Shown here: positions 1 through 7,597 of the stretch, piece by piece
Layout: each line of letters begins with the position of its first letter
How positions within the stretch are numbered: the first letter of the stretch is position 1
Assembly (NCBI GenBank): GCA_938029215.1
Contig: CALHFG010000015.1
Span: 78,393-126,125 of the forward strand
DNA from: an uncultured Acidimicrobiales bacterium
GTDB lineage: Bacteria > Actinomycetota > Acidimicrobiia > Acidimicrobiales > SZUA-35
DNA length: 47,733 nucleotides
Direction: 5' to 3'
Translations under genes and position numbers: made by a program
The notes under the pieces: generated by a model
The model's input: the letters and a program-made list of their open reading frames with translations, nothing else
Told to the model about the DNA's origin: nothing
Databases searched by the model: none

Positions 1-1
1 A

Positions 2-193
2 TTCGATGCCCACGCCACCGACATCACCGAGGGAATGAAACTGGCAGCAGCACGCGCCATCGCCGACAGTGTGGATCCGGCCGAACGCAACGCCCAGTAC
101 GTGGTTCCCTCAGTGTTCGACAAGACGGTTCCGATCAAGGTTGCGGCGGCGGTAGCCGAGGCCGCCCGGGCCGAAGGTGTCGCCCGCTCGTGA
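2..193 (+). CDS. Malic enzyme, C-terminal end (partial)
   Basis: This is the last 63 residues of a protein that begins before the window. The frame is open from base 2 to a TGA at 191-193. It contains ITEGMKLAAARAIAD, then YVVPSVFD, then alternating VA/AA residues ending in GVARS. This matches the usual C-terminus of bacterial NAD(P)-dependent malic enzymes, which decarboxylate malate to pyruvate in the cytoplasm. The stop overlaps the GTG of the next gene as GTGA, so the two are probably translated together. The catalytic part is outside the window, so cofactor preference cannot be judged. Confidence 0.8.
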   Translation, partial: FDAHATDITEGMKLAAARAIADSVDPAERNAQYVVPSVFDKTVPIKVAAAVAEAARAEGVARS

Positions 194-924
194 CCGACAT
201 CGATACCCTCGATGACCTGCTCCCGGTCTTGGTTCGGGGCCAGATCTTGTTCATTGGTGAGATTGTCGGTACTCAGCAGTTCCCGCAACTGGTAGCAGAC
301 CTGGTGATGAATGCGGCCATCGACGGCCAGCCGACCGTGGTTGGCCTTGAGGTTCCTTTTAGTGAACCTCTTGACGGTGAGCGTTGGGGCGAGTTCTGGA
401 CTCGCGACGCAAGCTTCGCAGACGGCCGCAGCTCGCGTTCGATGGCTGAGCTGGTGACGCTGCTCGCAGACCTTCGAGGTGCCGGTCACTCGGTGACGAC
501 CGTCGGTCTTGATGGGGCATGGGTGGCTCCCGGGTCGGCGATTGATCTCGAAGCGCTCGGCGACCTGGAACGCGATCGTGACGAGGCGATGGCCGGCCAT
601 CTGCTGGCAGCGATGGACGCCGAGCCCCAGGCCACTGCGATCGTGCTTGCCGGCGCTGAACACACCGGAGTCACTCGCGGGAGCGGAACGATGGCCTCCA
701 TCGTCGCACCATGGTTCCCCGGCTCGGTGGCTCTAGTGGGCCTGGCCAGCGGCGGCGATGCTCTGACGTTGATGGCCGATGGCCCTCGGCCAGTGCCCGT
801 TCTGGCCGACGCCGGTGTCGGAGTAGGTGCGGTCTGGTCGGCCGAGCCAGGGTCTGATGGCCATCATGGCTTTGTAAATCTCGGGGTGGTCACAGCCGCC
901 GAGCCGTTTGCTAGCGCGGCGTGA
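190..924 (+). CDS. ChaN/Tiki (TraB-like) superfamily protein
   Basis: The protein has 244 residues, with no signal peptide or membrane segment. Near residue 20 it has ILFIGEIVGT, followed by a helix and VVGLEVPFSE. About residues 130-160 have RDEAMAGHLLAAMD and then IVLAGAEHTG. The spaced GE, GLE, RD.xM and AG..H elements are the layout of the ChaN-like/Tiki/erythromycin-esterase superfamily, whose members bind metal or haem or act as hydrolases. The substrate cannot be told from sequence. The GTG start at 190 overlaps the malic enzyme stop by four bases, so it is cotranslated with that gene. The function of the pair is unknown. The superfamily call is moderate and any catalytic claim would be inference. 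Confidence 0.6.
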   Translation: MTDIDTLDDLLPVLVRGQILFIGEIVGTQQFPQLVADLVMNAAIDGQPTVVGLEVPFSEPLDGERWGEFWTRDASFADGRSSRSMAELVTLLADLRGAGHSVTTVGLDGAWVAPGSAIDLEALGDLERDRDEAMAGHLLAAMDAEPQATAIVLAGAEHTGVTRGSGTMASIVAPWFPGSVALVGLASGGDALTLMADGPRPVPVLADAGVGVGAVWSAEPGSDGHHGFVNLGVVTAAEPFASAA

Positions 925-934
925 AACCGGTGGT

Positions 935-950
935 TGGGTAGTACTACCCA
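935..950. promoter_or_regulatory. Perfect 16-bp palindrome upstream of the diguanylate cyclase
   Basis: TGGGTAGTACTACCCA is identical to its own reverse complement. It sits in the 62-base gap between the Tiki-like gene and the PAS-GGDEF gene, ending 36 bases before the ATG at 987. A dimeric regulator binding site is the simplest reading. A second, weaker inverted repeat (GACAA/TTGTC around 969-983) lies just before the start codon. Confidence 0.45.
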
Positions 951-986
951 CTCAAGAATTTCTGCGTCGACAACGATCTTGTCAAC

Positions 987-1925
987 ATGGACATACAAGC
1001 ACTCACCGGAGCGAACGAGCTGCCTTTTGCAGCGCTCGATGCACTGCCGAACCCGGTGCTGATCAAAGATCACGAGACGCGCTACGTATGGGTTAACGCA
1101 GCGTTCGAACGGCTCTTTCAGGTCAACCGCGAGGACCTGGTCGGACGACTCGACAAAGAGTTGTTTACCAAAAGACAAGTGGCCCAATGCAATGGCGGTG
1201 ACCTTCGGGTTCTCGGAACCGGCCAAACCGACGAGGCGTATGAGACCGTCATCGATCCAGAGCTTGGACCTCGCGAGACCATCACTCGCAAGAGCAGGTT
1301 GGAGTCCGATGGTTCGTTCTTTCTTGTTGGTGTGATGCACGACATCACCGAGGTCACCAGAATCAACCAGCAGCTCGAGGAAGCCGCGGCCGAGCTGGAA
1401 GCCCAGGCGAAGGAACTGCGGCACCTTGCTGGGTCCGACCCGCTCACCGGCTGCCTGAACCGACGAGCGCTTTGTGAAGTGGTGTCTGCCGACTTCACAA
1501 AAGCGTCCGACGAAGGTGGCCTCGTGCTCTTTGACCTTGACCGCTTCAAGCGAATCAACGACACCTTCGGCCATGCGGCTGGAGACGCTGCCCTCGTCCA
1601 CTTCGCCGAAATTGTCCGCGCCAGCATCCGGGACACCGACTCACTGGCCCGTCTTGGGGGCGAGGAGTTCGTCGCAGTTCTTCCCGGTGCCGGCGAAACG
1701 GATATCGAGCAGATCGCCGAACGCGTTCGATCTGCGGTTGAACAGACACCGTTCGAGTTCGCCGGCCAGTTGATCTGCCTTACGGTGAGCGCAGGCGGGG
1801 TGTACCGCCGCGGGATCGAGGCACAAGATCTAGACGGCTGGATCGCCGACGCTGATCGGTGCCTGTACGGCGCCAAGACCGGCGGTCGAAACCGTTCCGT
1901 CGTGGTGTCCAGCTCCGCGGGCTAG
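987..1925 (+). CDS. PAS-GGDEF diguanylate cyclase
   Basis: The protein has 312 residues. An N-terminal PAS fold (about 12-125) begins with a typical LDALPNPVLIKD stretch and is followed by a short coiled coil (125-148) and a GGDEF domain (149-305). The active-site motif is GGEEF at 224-228, a functional variant. The metal-binding FDLDRFK lies near 182-188. An RxxD inhibitory site (RDTD, 215-218) sits five residues before GGEEF, so product inhibition by c-di-GMP is expected. It should condense two GTP to c-di-GMP in the cytoplasm under control of whatever the PAS domain senses. There is no Shine-Dalgarno; GATCTT lies six bases before the ATG. It converges on the DUF389 gene, and the two stops share the bases CTAG. 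Confidence 0.93.
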   Translation: MDIQALTGANELPFAALDALPNPVLIKDHETRYVWVNAAFERLFQVNREDLVGRLDKELFTKRQVAQCNGGDLRVLGTGQTDEAYETVIDPELGPRETITRKSRLESDGSFFLVGVMHDITEVTRINQQLEEAAAELEAQAKELRHLAGSDPLTGCLNRRALCEVVSADFTKASDEGGLVLFDLDRFKRINDTFGHAAGDAALVHFAEIVRASIRDTDSLARLGGEEFVAVLPGAGETDIEQIAERVRSAVEQTPFEFAGQLICLTVSAGGVYRRGIEAQDLDGWIADADRCLYGAKTGGRNRSVVVSSSAG

Positions 1926-3289
1926 CCACCCGTCTTCGGGGACTCGCCCGCCTCGGGCTGTTCGTCCGTCGTGGGTTGTTCGTCGTCCGTCGCGGGCTCG
2001 GCGGCGTCCTCGGCTAGATCCTCTGCTTCTGACCCCTCTGCCGGGTCCTGTGCATCGGTCTCGACAGCCACATCGGCCTCCCCATCGTCGGTTTCTTCCA
2101 CCGTCGCCTTCTGCGATTTGGCTTCCAACGTGGTGACCTCCAGTTCGAAGCCGACATCCAACTCTTCGCTTAGGTCTTCGGCCAGGTCTTCGACATCGAT
2201 CGGCTCATCGCTGGTTGATGCGGTGATGTCGATCGTGCGCTCGCCGTCCTCGGTGTCTACATCGACCGCGATCACTGCGGCACCGGGATTGCTCTCTTCC
2301 AGGACTTCCTGAACCGCAGATCGGGTCTCGTCGTCGCTGATCGGACGACGTTCCCGCCACTGGTCGGTGAGCTCGAGCGGCGCCAAAATGAGCAGGACAG
2401 CCGCCATCGCCAGACGGAAACCACGGGCGACGTGGTTTCGCTCCTGCATGAGCCGGCGGCTGGGTACCAAGCCGCAAACCATGAACGTCAGAGCTGCTGC
2501 AAGAACAATCCCAGCCACGTTGGCCAGGAAGAGTAGGAACGCTCCAGCGGCGAGCGTGATCTCACCCATCTGCAGGGTGATCCCCACCACGGCCAACGGC
2601 GGGACCAGAGCGACCGCCACCGCAACGCCGGTCAGCGCTTCGCCCGCAGCGCGACGAACCTGCGCGTAGGCGCCGGCTGAGCCTGCGGCCACCGCAACCC
2701 CAAGGTCGAGAAGGTTGGGCGCAGTTCGGGCCAGCACCTCGCCGGGAATCTCTGTTGGCGAGGGCAGCACGAAGGCCGCGACCGCAGCGAGAGCGATCGC
2801 CAGCAGGCTGCCCGCGCAGGCCACGACCGCTGACTCTGCAGCTCTGCGGGGCCAATCCATCACGAGGGCCGCCGAGATTCCAAGCACGGGTCCCATCAGT
2901 GGTGCGACGATCATTGCTCCAATCACCACCGCGGTCGAGTCGGCCAAGAGGCCCAGGACAGCGATGGTCGACGACAGCACCATCAAGGCGCCGAAACGAT
3001 GCACGAACGGTATTCGTCGGCCGCCCTCAAAGAACAGATTGGACACCACCCGGGCCCTCTCGTCGCGCCCCATCTTGTCGCTTCGCAGATAGTTGCGGGC
3101 CAGACTCTTGATCGCCTTCTCGGTCAGGAGCGGGCCGCGTCGTCGACGGGTCGGGTTTGCCGGTGGGGGAGTCTGGCTTCGTTGGATCGATGAGGTTGGC
3201 GCGCTTTGTCGCACGGCCGATTCCTCGGGTTGGTAGCTGGATCGGTTGGGATTGGATGACGTGTGTCGCTCCGCCGTTTGGTTTGACAT
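1922..3289 (-). CDS. DUF389 family membrane protein with acidic C-terminal tail
   Basis: About 455 residues from the chosen ATG at 3289, which has GGAG a few bases upstream. An in-frame start at 3427 lacks such support and would add an unlikely N-terminus. A polar N-terminus of about 100 residues leads into several hydrophobic segments. These include GAMIVAPLMGPVLG, characteristic of the DUF389 (TIGR00341-like) hydrophobic family, and a conserved-looking VALVPPLAVVG. A small soluble domain follows, then a tail of about 60 residues almost entirely D, E, A, P and T. The family sits in the inner membrane and its role is not established. The acidic tail is unusual and probably disordered. Confidence 0.85.
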   Translation of the reverse strand: MSNQTAERHTSSNPNRSSYQPEESAVRQSAPTSSIQRSQTPPPANPTRRRRGPLLTEKAIKSLARNYLRSDKMGRDERARVVSNLFFEGGRRIPFVHRFGALMVLSSTIAVLGLLADSTAVVIGAMIVAPLMGPVLGISAALVMDWPRRAAESAVVACAGSLLAIALAAVAAFVLPSPTEIPGEVLARTAPNLLDLGVAVAAGSAGAYAQVRRAAGEALTGVAVAVALVPPLAVVGITLQMGEITLAAGAFLLFLANVAGIVLAAALTFMVCGLVPSRRLMQERNHVARGFRLAMAAVLLILAPLELTDQWRERRPISDDETRSAVQEVLEESNPGAAVIAVDVDTEDGERTIDITASTSDEPIDVEDLAEDLSEELDVGFELEVTTLEAKSQKATVEETDDGEADVAVETDAQDPAEGSEAEDLAEDAAEPATDDEQPTTDEQPEAGESPKTGG

Positions 3290-3335
3290 TGGTGCTTCTC
3301 CATTTGGGTGAGGTTGCATCATTCGCCCGGAATGT

Positions 3336-3349
3336 GTCACTTGGGTGAC
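3336..3349. promoter_or_regulatory. Small inverted repeat upstream of the DUF389 gene
   Basis: GTCAC-TTGG-GTGAC lies 47-60 bases upstream of the DUF389 start. It is flanked by outer CGCCC/GGGCG arms, giving an imperfect stem. It could be an operator or a leader hairpin. The gap of about 250 bases up to 3535 otherwise shows nothing I can name. Confidence 0.25.
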
Positions 3350-3535
3350 GGGGCGTAACGTAAACGCAATAAACCTCGCGGGTGGTGGACCCTTTGTCCA
3401 GAGGCAGCCCGCGATTTCGCGACTCACCGAGGCATCCGCGACTCCGGTGGTCGGGCTGGCTAACTTGCCGCAAAATCTGGCGTATATGCCACTACTGCCC
3501 GAGGTGAAACTGCAAATGCAATTACAGTGAAACCC

Positions 3536-4405
3536 CTATAAACGCTGGACGATGGCCTCGTGGACCGCCAAGACCCGGCGAGCATTGTCCACGTGGAGGT
3601 TCTCAATCATGCGACCGTCGAGGGTGACTACACCGCTTCCGGCCGCCTCTGCATCCGCAAATGCAGAAATGACTTTTTTCGCATGATCAATCTCAGATTC
3701 GGCCGGAGACCACGTGGAATTGCATATCTCGATCTGTGCCGGATGGATCAGTGTTTTGCCATCGAAACCAAGTTGAAAGCCTTGTGAACACTCGGCCTCG
3801 AAGCCCTCGGAATTCTTGATGTCGTTGTACACGCCGTCAAGCACGATGATGTCAGCGGCCCGGCCAGCGACGACCGCAGTGGCGAGATGGGGGACAAGGT
3901 TCGCCCGCCCGGCCACCAGTGGAGCGCGGAGCTCTTTTGCTAAGTCATTCGTGCCCATGACGAACGCACTGCAGCGCGGGTGGCTCGCGATTTCAAAGGA
4001 ATTGAGAATTCCTTGCGGAGTTTCGATCATGGCCCAGATGCTCGTGGTGTCGGGTGCGTCGGCGGCGCTCAGTGCTTGCGCAACCTGGTCAAGCTCTTCG
4101 ACAGTGTTGACTTTAGGGATGACGACGGCGGTCGGAGCGGCCGCTGCAGCGGCAGCAACGTCATCGGCGCCCCATTCAGTGCCCAGACTGTTGCAGCGGA
4201 TCGTGAGCGTCCGGTCCCCGTATTCACCGCTGGCGGCCGCCTGCGCCGCCCGACCACGAGCCACGGGCTTTGCGTCGGGCGCTACCGCATCTTCAAGGTC
4301 GAAGATGATGGCATCGGCTGGCAGTGTCTTGGCCTTTTCTAGCGCCCGTTCGTTGGCGGACGGCATATACAGCACGCTTCGCAACACCTGAATGTCAGAA
4401 TCCAT
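3536..4405 (-). CDS. CitE-like CoA-ester lyase (HpcH/HpaI aldolase family)
   Basis: About 289 residues. The start at 4405 is preferred because the protein then begins [16 protein letters not shown], close to the family's usual N-terminus; a GTG at 4429 is the alternative. Motifs in order are [14 protein letters not shown] with its metal-linked acidic residues, [14 protein letters not shown] with the metal-binding Glu, [12 protein letters not shown] with the metal-binding Asp, and [11 protein letters not shown]. Such enzymes cleave or form malyl-CoA, methylmalyl-CoA or citramalyl-CoA with Mg2+. The gene overlaps the end of the upstream lyase by 11 bases, so the two are cotranslated. The exact CoA ester is not decidable from sequence. 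Confidence 0.88.
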   Translation of the reverse strand: MDSDIQVLRSVLYMPSANERALEKAKTLPADAIIFDLEDAVAPDAKPVARGRAAQAAASGEYGDRTLTIRCNSLGTEWGADDVAAAAAAAPTAVVIPKVNTVEELDQVAQALSAADAPDTTSIWAMIETPQGILNSFEIASHPRCSAFVMGTNDLAKELRAPLVAGRANLVPHLATAVVAGRAADIIVLDGVYNDIKNSEGFEAECSQGFQLGFDGKTLIHPAQIEICNSTWSPAESEIDHAKKVISAFADAEAAGSGVVTLDGRMIENLHVDNARRVLAVHEAIVQRL

Positions 4406-5459
4406 AGCTAGCCGCCAGTTCGGGATCACGAGCGGAAAGGCTCTTGGCTAATTCGACCACCACATGGCACTGCTTTACGCTGGCGTCGTCCTCCATCTTG
4501 CCATCGAGCATGATCGCGCCTGTCCCGTCTCCCATCGCATCGATCACTCGCTGAGCCTGTGCGACATCTTCAGGGCGTGGGCTGAATACCTTTTTGGCGA
4601 CCGTGATCTGCTTGGGGTGAAGACTCCAGGCTCCTACGCAGCCCAAAAGGTACGCGTTTCTGAACTGTGCCTCGCACGCAACGGTGTCGGCGATGTCGCC
4701 AAAGGGTCCGTAGAACGGCAGGATGCCGTGGGTCACGCAGGCGTCGACCATCCGAGCGATCGTGTAGTGCCACAGGTCCTGCTGGTAGCGAGTGCGTTCG
4801 GCATGAATATCGACCGAGCCGTCATCGGCGACGGGTGGATCCCCCTGCACCACGTAGTCGGGGTGACCGCCCCCGACTCGGGTGGTCTTCATTCCTCGGT
4901 TGGCGGCCAGGTCCGCGGGGCCAAGGGAGATCCCCTGCATGCGCGGAGATGCTCCGCAGATGTCTTCGACGTTCGACACACCTCGAGCGGTCTCGAGAAT
5001 CGCATGAAAGAGAAGTGGGCGAGTCAATCCAGCCTTGGCTTCGAGCTGCGCAACCAGTCGGTCCGCGTAGTGGATGTCTTCGGGTCCCTCGACCTTGGGG
5101 ATCATGATGACGTCGAGCTTTGCGCCGATTTCGGACACCAACGTCGTGAGGTCATCGAGGGCCCAGGGCGAGTCGAGGCTGTTGATTCGCGTCCAGAGCT
5201 GCGTGTCTCCCATGTCGACGGTCTTTCCGACCTCAACAAGACCAGCTCGCGCCGCTTCCTTTTGATCGCTGGGGACACCGTCTTCGAGATTTCCCAGCAA
5301 GATGTCGACCGTCGGGGCGATGTCGGGGACCTTCGAGACCATCTTTGTGTTCGACGGCGGGAAGAAATGGATCATCCGGCTGGGCTTCACCGGAATCTCG
5401 TGCACGGGTGCAGGAGCTCCGACGGCGAGCGGTTTGAAAAAGTCTTTGGGAGGACGCAC
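4395..5459 (-). CDS. Malyl-CoA lyase-like enzyme (HpcH/HpaI aldolase family)
   Basis: The protein has 354 residues. It begins with a [18 protein letters not shown] segment, longer at the N-terminus than the downstream CitE-like protein. It then has [29 protein letters not shown] (metal Glu), [16 protein letters not shown] (metal Asp) and WSLHPKQI near the end. The [11 protein letters not shown] stretch and the length point to a distinct subfamily of CoA-ester lyases. The GTG start at 5459 is supported by TAACCT exactly six bases upstream, a leaderless-type promoter. The two lyases are only distantly alike, so they are not halves of one gene. A heteromer or sequential reactions are possible, but that is inference. 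Confidence 0.87.
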   Translation of the reverse strand: MRPPKDFFKPLAVGAPAPVHEIPVKPSRMIHFFPPSNTKMVSKVPDIAPTVDILLGNLEDGVPSDQKEAARAGLVEVGKTVDMGDTQLWTRINSLDSPWALDDLTTLVSEIGAKLDVIMIPKVEGPEDIHYADRLVAQLEAKAGLTRPLLFHAILETARGVSNVEDICGASPRMQGISLGPADLAANRGMKTTRVGGGHPDYVVQGDPPVADDGSVDIHAERTRYQQDLWHYTIARMVDACVTHGILPFYGPFGDIADTVACEAQFRNAYLLGCVGAWSLHPKQITVAKKVFSPRPEDVAQAQRVIDAMGDGTGAIMLDGKMEDDASVKQCHVVVELAKSLSARDPELAASYGF

Positions 5460-5465
5460 AACCGC

Positions 5466-5471
5466 AGGTTA
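5466..5471 (-). promoter_or_regulatory. Leaderless-type -10 box of the lyase pair
   Basis: On the minus strand TAACCT is followed by six bases (GCGGTT) and the GTG at 5459. No Shine-Dalgarno is present. Transcription would start at or next to the start codon. Confidence 0.55.
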
Positions 5472-5505
5472 GAGCTCATCACTCCAGTTCGGAAATTTCT
5501 GTTTG

Positions 5506-6174
5506 CTAGCTCAACTCGGCGAGGACTGAGGCGGTCGCACTCATCCCCAGACGGTCGGCGCCGGCGGCGATCATGGAGCGAACGTCGGCGAGTGTCCGAA
5601 TGCCGCCCGATGCCTTGACGCCGACCGACGGACCGACGGTCGAACGCATTAAGGCGACCGCCTCAACCGACGCCCCTCCGGCGGGATGGAAGCCGGTAGA
5701 CGTCTTCACGAAGTCGGCGCCGGCGGCAACCGCACAGGTACAGGCCTGCACGATGTGCTCGTCGGTCAGGGCCGCGGACTCGATGATCACTTTGAACGAT
5801 GCTTCACCGGCGTTTAGCACTTGCTCGAGATGGCTGATGACCGCAGTATGGTCGCCGTCGAGAAGTGGTCCGAGAGGGAGCACCATGTCGATCTCGTGAG
5901 CGCCGTCGGCGATCGCCCGGGCCGCAGTCTGTGCGATGCCAGCTGCGGTGTCTGCGCCCAGCGGAAACCCCACAACAGAACAGGTCCTCACCGAAGACCC
6001 GGTCAGCAGCTCGGAGACGAGGGAAACCCAATACGGGTTGACGCAGACGCTCGCCGTGGCGAATCGCCGCGCCTCGGCGCAGACTCGCTCGACGTCCGAA
6101 CGTGTTGCGGTGGGCGAAAGAATGGTGTGGTCGACCATTTGGGCAAAGGTTGTCGGAGTCAGATGTAGGTCCAC
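5506..6174 (-). CDS. deoC: Deoxyribose-phosphate aldolase
   Basis: The 222 residues match the usual bacterial DeoC length. The Schiff-base lysine is K157 in FVKTSTGF. The second active-site lysine is K187 in VGVKASGGIR, and the conserved acid is D96 in HEIDMV. VDHTIL near the N-terminus and SVVGFPLG are also typical. It splits 2-deoxyribose 5-phosphate into glyceraldehyde 3-phosphate and acetaldehyde in deoxynucleoside breakdown. The GTG start has TAGGGT six bases upstream on the minus strand and no Shine-Dalgarno. It is divergent from the homocysteine methyltransferase. The lyase pair follows 46 bases downstream with its own promoter-like box. Confidence 0.96.
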   Translation of the reverse strand: MDLHLTPTTFAQMVDHTILSPTATRSDVERVCAEARRFATASVCVNPYWVSLVSELLTGSSVRTCSVVGFPLGADTAAGIAQTAARAIADGAHEIDMVLPLGPLLDGDHTAVISHLEQVLNAGEASFKVIIESAALTDEHIVQACTCAVAAGADFVKTSTGFHPAGGASVEAVALMRSTVGPSVGVKASGGIRTLADVRSMIAAGADRLGMSATASVLAELS

Positions 6175-6180
6175 CTACCG

Positions 6181-6186
6181 ACCCTA
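6181..6186 (-). promoter_or_regulatory. Leaderless-type -10 box of deoC
   Basis: On the minus strand TAGGGT is followed by CGGTAG and then the GTG of deoC at 6174. It is back-to-back with the TACGCT box of the divergent gene, only 22 bases away. Confidence 0.6.
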
Positions 6187-6208
6187 CGCCGAGCTGAGCG
6201 TTTCGTCC

Positions 6209-6214
6209 TACGCT
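6209..6214 (+). promoter_or_regulatory. Leaderless-type -10 box of the homocysteine methyltransferase
   Basis: TACGCT is followed by TGCTGG and the ATG at 6221. There is no Shine-Dalgarno between the box and the start. This fixes the start at 6221 rather than at the earlier in-frame codon 5936, which lies inside deoC. Confidence 0.6.
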
Positions 6215-6220
6215 TGCTGG

Positions 6221-7138
6221 ATGGCAACCGCACCAGCTCGCTCGATCACCGTCATCGACGGGGGTATGGGGAAGGAGCTCCTTCGTATCGGTGCCCCGTT
6301 TCGTCAGCCGGAATGGTCGGCTCTCGCCCTGCTGGAGGGACCCGAGTGGGTTCGGCGGGCTCACCAGAATTTTGTCGATGCCGGTGCCGAGGTCATCATC
6401 ACCAACACCTATGCCGTCGTTCCGTTCCACCTCGGTCCGGAGCGATTTGCTGCCAAGGGTGCTGAGCTGGCGGCCCTCGCAGCCACCATCGCTCGAGAGG
6501 TTGCGGCAGCGGCCGACCAGCGGGTGGCGGTGGCAGGATCTCTCCCGCCGCTGTTTGGTTCCTACGAGCCATGGAACTTCAATGCCGAGGCGGCCCCGGA
6601 TCTGTGGAAGGTACTGATCGATGCCCAGGTCGATCACGTCGATGTCTGGCTGGCCGAGACCGTCAGTTCGCTCGCCGAATACCGAACCGTTGCTCAGTTG
6701 GTTGCGCAGACCCCGCAGCCGCTGTGGGCGTCGTTTAGTTTGGACGATGTCGTTCCCGACGGGGAGGACCCGGCGACGTGGGCGCAACTGCGATCGGGGG
6801 AATCGATCGCCGAGATGGCCGACACGGTTCGCGGTCAGGCCGAGGCGGTGCTGTTCAACTGTTCACAGCCCGAACGGTTCGAAGCCGCGATCGGGCAGTT
6901 GGTTGCGGCGCTTCACGATCCGTCGGTTCCGGTCGGCGCCTATGCAAACGCGTTTGAAGAGAAGGAACAGGGCTATGCGTCGAACGAGGTAGTGCTCGGC
7001 CACCGCGATGATCTGACCCCAGACACCTACCGCCACATGGTGGCTCGCTGGATCGACGCCGGAGCCAGCATCGTCGGGGGCTGCTGCGGCATCCGTCCCG
7101 ATCACATCGAAGCTCTCACCACGCTCAAAGAGCGATAG
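6221..7138 (+). CDS. Homocysteine S-methyltransferase family protein
   Basis: The protein has 305 residues, the usual size of MmuM/YagD-type enzymes. The N-terminal IDGGMGKEL is typical of the family barrel. The zinc thiolates are present: one Cys in LFNCSQPE (about residue 213) and the pair in GGCCGI (about 288-289). It should move a methyl group from a donor such as S-methylmethionine to homocysteine, giving methionine in the cytoplasm. The methyl donor cannot be read from sequence. The start at 6221 is supported by the promoter-like TACGCT. A strong hairpin follows the stop. Confidence 0.92.
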   Translation: MATAPARSITVIDGGMGKELLRIGAPFRQPEWSALALLEGPEWVRRAHQNFVDAGAEVIITNTYAVVPFHLGPERFAAKGAELAALAATIAREVAAAADQRVAVAGSLPPLFGSYEPWNFNAEAAPDLWKVLIDAQVDHVDVWLAETVSSLAEYRTVAQLVAQTPQPLWASFSLDDVVPDGEDPATWAQLRSGESIAEMADTVRGQAEAVLFNCSQPERFEAAIGQLVAALHDPSVPVGAYANAFEEKEQGYASNEVVLGHRDDLTPDTYRHMVARWIDAGASIVGGCCGIRPDHIEALTTLKER

Positions 7139-7165
7139 CTGAGTCCGGCTGAACGGCGCTCTTTG

Positions 7166-7198
7166 CGTGGCCGGCCGCCTGGGAGCGGTCCGGCCACG
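7166..7198. terminator. Strong bidirectional hairpin between convergent genes
   Basis: A 9-bp perfect outer stem (CGTGGCCGG with CCGGCCACG) encloses an inner CCGC/GCGG stem with a six-base loop and one bulged T. It lies 28 bases after the methyltransferase stop and before the end of the small minus-strand gene. No U-tract is present, which is common in GC-rich actinobacteria. Confidence 0.65.
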
Positions 7199-7252
7199 TA
7201 TACGACCTTCGCCATGCTGTCACCAACTGCCGGCAGACCGCCGACGGTTGGC

Positions 7253-7432
7253 TCAGACGGTGGCGATGGTACGAATGTCGTCTCGGGCGATCGTTCGAGG
7301 AGCGCCGTTGACAAGGATGCAAACGTCGTCTTCGGTTTCGTGGAGGACGAGACCGCGTACGAGGCCATAGTTGGTCAGGATGACCGCCTGCCGTTGTTCC
7401 ATTGAAGGTCCATCGAGTGGGATGGTGAGCAT
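7253..7432 (-). CDS. Small hypothetical protein (59 residues)
   Basis: The frame runs ATG at 7432 to TGA at 7253 and encodes MLTIPLDGPSMEQRQAVIL..., continuing with NYGLVRGLVLHETEDDVCIL and ending RDDIRTIATV. Codon third positions are strongly G/C, as in neighbouring genes. The pattern of short alternating strands suggests a small beta-barrel, SH3- or Sm-like, but I do not recognise the family. A second possible start is the ATG at 7402 (MEQRQ). No clear ribosome-binding site is seen. The gene is convergent with the homocysteine methyltransferase and divergent from the FHA gene. Confidence 0.6.
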   Translation of the reverse strand: MLTIPLDGPSMEQRQAVILTNYGLVRGLVLHETEDDVCILVNGAPRTIARDDIRTIATV

Positions 7433-7485
7433 GGGCCGCCAGACTTTCCGCTTCGTACAATTACGCCGTTACAGACATGAAAAGT

Positions 7486-7504
7486 AGCGGGTGTCACACC
7501 TGCT
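7486..7504. promoter_or_regulatory. Near-perfect 19-bp inverted repeat between divergent genes
   Basis: AGCGGGTGT-C-ACACCTGCT has nine-base arms with a single G/T exception around one central base. It lies between the small minus-strand gene (start 7432) and the FHA gene (start 7598). It may be an operator serving one or both. The rest of 7433-7585 shows no gene. Confidence 0.35.
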
Positions 7505-7585
7505 GTCCTTGGGTCGATCAACCCTCGACATCCTGGGCCTTTTGGTGGGACGGGAACTTCTTTCGCTGCGTCACCGCGTTGCAAC

Positions 7586-7591
7586 TACCGT
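7586..7591 (+). promoter_or_regulatory. Leaderless-type -10 box of the FHA gene
   Basis: TACCGT is followed by GGCCAG and the GTG at 7598, with no Shine-Dalgarno. This favours the GTG over the ATG nine bases further on. Confidence 0.5.
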
Positions 7592-7597
7592 GGCCAG

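Noticed and set aside
3345-3530. 61-residue plus-strand frame upstream of the DUF389 gene
   Set aside because: No start signal, no gene-like codon bias and no recognisable pattern; it overlaps the likely promoter region.
3536-5459. The two lyase frames as one gene broken by a frameshift or as a recent tandem duplication
   Set aside because: Each has its own complete set of motifs and a distinct N-terminus, and the two differ greatly in sequence.
4464-5618. 384-residue plus-strand frame opposite the lyase gene
   Set aside because: It is antisense to a clear enzyme gene with all its motifs and has no recognisable domain.
5936-6220. Upstream extension of the homocysteine methyltransferase
   Set aside because: It lies inside deoC on the other strand. 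The ATG at 6221 has a promoter-like TACGCT and the proper family N-terminus.
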